Shown here piece after piece: positions 61,401 to 64,000 of a stretch of DNA of 64,000 nucleotides (its first letter is position 1; every line of letters begins with the position of its first letter). Source of the DNA: Trogon surrucura (lineage: Eukaryota; Chordata; Aves; Trogoniformes; Trogonidae). The translations under genes were made by a program, and so were the position numbers. Under the pieces are notes generated by a model. It searched no databases. It was not told the origin of the DNA and saw only the letters and a program-made list of their open reading frames with translations. Location of the stretch: assembly GCA_020746105.1 (NCBI GenBank), contig CM036658.1, positions 27,739,099 to 27,803,098 of the forward strand, written 5' to 3'.

Positions 61401-64000
61401 CTCAGGATGTGCTTCTTCTCACCCTCCTCCCCAAAACCCATGTACCTGGGGGCTGGCCAGACCACATGGGTCCTTAGCCGTAGGGCCTCTGTTCTCCTGG
61501 TCTGACTGCTGGGCTGCTGCACCAGGGCTTTGCCTACGCGGACCTCGGGGGTGAGTGGTGGGCTGGAGCTAATGGTGCCACTTCGGGAGAGGAGCTGGAA
61601 CTTGAAGGTGTCTGTTTGTAGCAGACAGTGGCAACACATGTCATGACCCAACATCTTGCTATCCCTAGGAACATCCTTTTACACACTTTCTGTGGGAAAC
61701 TTTACCTCCCAATGTGGAGAGAGCTCATTACTCCTGATTTGGAAAGAGCTGCGGGTGCTCTGGGCCCCAGGGCAGAGGAGTCTTTACAAGAAGGGGAGTC
61801 AGCTGGGTACACTCCGAGCCAGGGGCAGAAAAGTCAGCTTTCTACATGCTGGGGAAAAGCAGCTTCCTGTTTGCAGCACTGGGGAATTCTCAATGAAGTG
61901 AGCAAGAGCAGGAAAATCCGCCTGGGAAGTCTTGTGGCATATGAAACCTGAACATGTCTGGAAAAGCCCAGACAGGAGGGAAAACACAAGGTGCCCAAGC
62001 GCTTGCTTACATGATTCTGGGCCAAACATGGTGTCATTGTGTGAAGGCCAAATTGACAGAAAGCGCAGGAATGTTCCTGATGTTACATAGTTTCCTTAAC
62101 CACTCTGGCAGAATTCCTCACTCTCCGCAGCAGTAGCCGTGAAACCAGAGCAAATGTTAGGCCCTGTCCACCCCTGACCGCTTGCCTCACTGTTCGAACT
62201 GTCCTGTAACTCTGAAACAGAAAGCCCTTGAAAACTGCTTAGCAGATGCCCACAGAATGTTTTGGTTGCGAAAATACAAAACACAAGTCTTTATTACTGA
62301 CATACGAGGCATTTCACTGAAAATAGCAGTTTTAGCGGATGTTGGATTAGGCTGTAGGCCTCTGAAAACACTTACTCTGAGCTTTTCCTTGGAAAAGGAG
62401 CTGTTGGGGATTTCCCCAGCTGACTTCTTGAGTGCCCTGCAGCAGAGAGCCCCGTGTATTGGAAGCAAGCCATACCCTCGGATCATCAGCTTGTTCCCTC
62501 TTCTGGGAATATGAACTCTTCTCTCTGGGCACAAGGTGCCAGTTGGAAGAGGAGCTGTTGGGAGCCGAAGTTGTGCTGACTTACGCGATCCAATTGACTT
62601 GTGGCTTAGGGGCTCACAGAAATTACTTCTCCTTCCCTCTTTCCACCAAAATGCACACAGAAATGCTTTCTCGGGATGCGTCCTGGTCTGTATTACAGCC
62701 CTGGGGCATGATAGCAATGTGAGTTTGGCATGTAATATTCTGTGGTGGTTTGCTCTTCAGACTCAGAAACAGACTGTCTGGCATCAGCAGGCTGTGCCGC
62801 AACCATACGGTGATCACTGTCAGGAGGGGATTCTTATAGTTGTCTAAAAGGCGGTTCCATCCCTGGTTCACAGCTTTGACACATGCGCATCCTTGAAAAC
62901 TGCAGCGTATGACAATTGTCTTAAAATATTCTGTCTTATTAAGCCTGTAGCTTAATAAGAGTAGCGGCTGATTCTTCATACCCTGCTGATTGGTAACAGC
63001 AATCAGGGAAGTGGAATGGAATGCGCTAAAGGAGTATGAATAGCACCTCAGGATTCATTATCACTCCTCTTCACTGTCCAACTAAGCAATTCGTTTTGGA
63101 GAGACACAAATAAGGACAATTCTTTTTGTCCAAACTGAGATAATTACTGATAAAAATAGAAGTGGAAGAGTTAACATTATGAGGCATGGGATTTTTATGA
63201 AGGGATATAGCGTTTGCTGGCCAAGTCAGTAAGGTACAGCTCTGACATCTCTCATCCGCTACGTAAATAGAAGGTGCAGCACTCCGGGGAAAACCTTACA
63301 TGCTTTTTGCATGTAATAGTCATTAACCAAGTGTATATGCATGTCCATTTCCCAGTTGAAAACAAGATATTTACTGTGCCTTTACTGTTGCCACTATGTG
63401 TGTATGCTCAGGTGTTATTTATTCTGTGAAATGCCTCTATGGAAGTAAAGATATTTAGATAGACATGTTTCAAATTGGGAATAGTAAGTGTAACAGTAGA
63501 TGCCTATGTGCTGTTTTTCTGAGATTGTGGGGCATTTCAGTACATGCATCAAGCCCGCCTATTGCTTTCCCTGAGATCAAGGTGAGAGTAGGCACTAGCT
63601 AGTGCTGCTTTCTCCAACTTAAAGACATCAAGAAAAGACAAAAAGAACGGTATGGATCTTGTTGGCCTGCGGAATACATGTGTTTTATTGGTATAAATAT
63701 AAATTTGAGGCATCTGTAGATTTGAAGGATTACCCACTGTTACCTATTTAGATAGATGGTTCAGAACTAGCACCTGAGAGTTGTTTTACTAGCCTGTGGA
63801 GGCCCGGTGTGCTCACCACTCCCCTGGCACTGAATCCTTGGCAAGCAGCAAGACGAGGATGTTACAGGCTGAAGGTAAAAAAATACCTCTTTATGTTTAG
63901 CTGAGTTCAGACAGAACGTGACTGGTTGCAAAGTGTGAGTGCAAAACCAGACAAAAGGTGATGTAGTAGTTTTATCAGGTAACAGTCACCGTACCAACCA
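55452..64000. other. MCC intron after exon m, running off the window
   Basis: At least 8.5 kb. I searched for the conserved MCC C-terminal exon words I remember (EKKLKARVQEL, NDLKRANSNL, KLKKLESQM) and saw none in any frame. A locally GC-richer patch lies at 60540-60780 with a 251-codon antisense ORF of unknown meaning (60109-60864). No CR1 or LTR is evident. Confidence 0.8.

Noticed and set aside
55452..64000. Search for the remaining C-terminal MCC exons
   Set aside because: No frame shows the conserved C-terminal words. The exons must lie to the right of the window.
1..64000. Nested intronless kinase gene (TSSK1B lies inside MCC in mammals)
   Set aside because: No kinase motifs (HRD, DFG in context) and no ORF of suitable length are present.
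1..64000. tRNA, rRNA, CRISPR array, bacterial operon or phage features
   Set aside because: None seen; composition, introns and repeats are those of a bird nuclear genome.

Overview
This is vertebrate nuclear DNA, almost certainly from a bird. Fragments of CR1 LINEs, several ending in the ATTCTRTG-type 3' tail, are scattered through the window. There is also a roughly 1 kb avian-type LTR. The only gene I recognise is split by GT-AG introns. No bacterial, phage or plasmid features are present.

The window is the central part of one plus-strand gene, MCC (mutated in colorectal cancers), which encodes a coiled-coil regulator of WNT signalling and the cell cycle. I place 13 internal coding exons between 4685 and 55451. 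They splice in frame into 2003 nt, about 667 codons. Every junction obeys GT-AG and the split codons rejoin correctly. From memory of the roughly 829-residue short vertebrate protein, the first ~57 residues and the last ~100 residues (with the C-terminal PDZ-binding end) lie outside the window. MCC sits next to APC on human 5q, which corresponds to the avian Z chromosome, so a Z location is likely but is inference.

Layout: 1-998 is a 5'-truncated minus-strand CR1. Exon a is at 4685-4827. The next intron (8.6 kb) holds a short sense CR1 tail (8630-8904) and a solo LTR on the minus strand (9113-10124) with a perfect 5-bp target-site duplication, ATGTC. Exon b is at 13392. The intron after it holds two larger antisense CR1 copies (14207-15019 and 16038-17455). 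Exons c and d are at 18388 and 23704, separated by an old CR1 (about 20465-20830) and a young sense CR1 tail (21765-22018). A 9.7 kb intron with little I can identify leads to a compact cluster of exons e-j (33620-40749). Exon k (47882), exon l (54164) and exon m (55354) follow, and the last 8.5 kb is intron.

I found no tRNA, rRNA, CRISPR array or second protein-coding gene. I also found no evidence of a new biological system. The observations most worth a second look are the clean solo LTR insertion, a tandem in-frame splice donor at exon c, small length differences from mammalian MCC at two places, and an unexplained 251-codon antisense ORF in the last intron.
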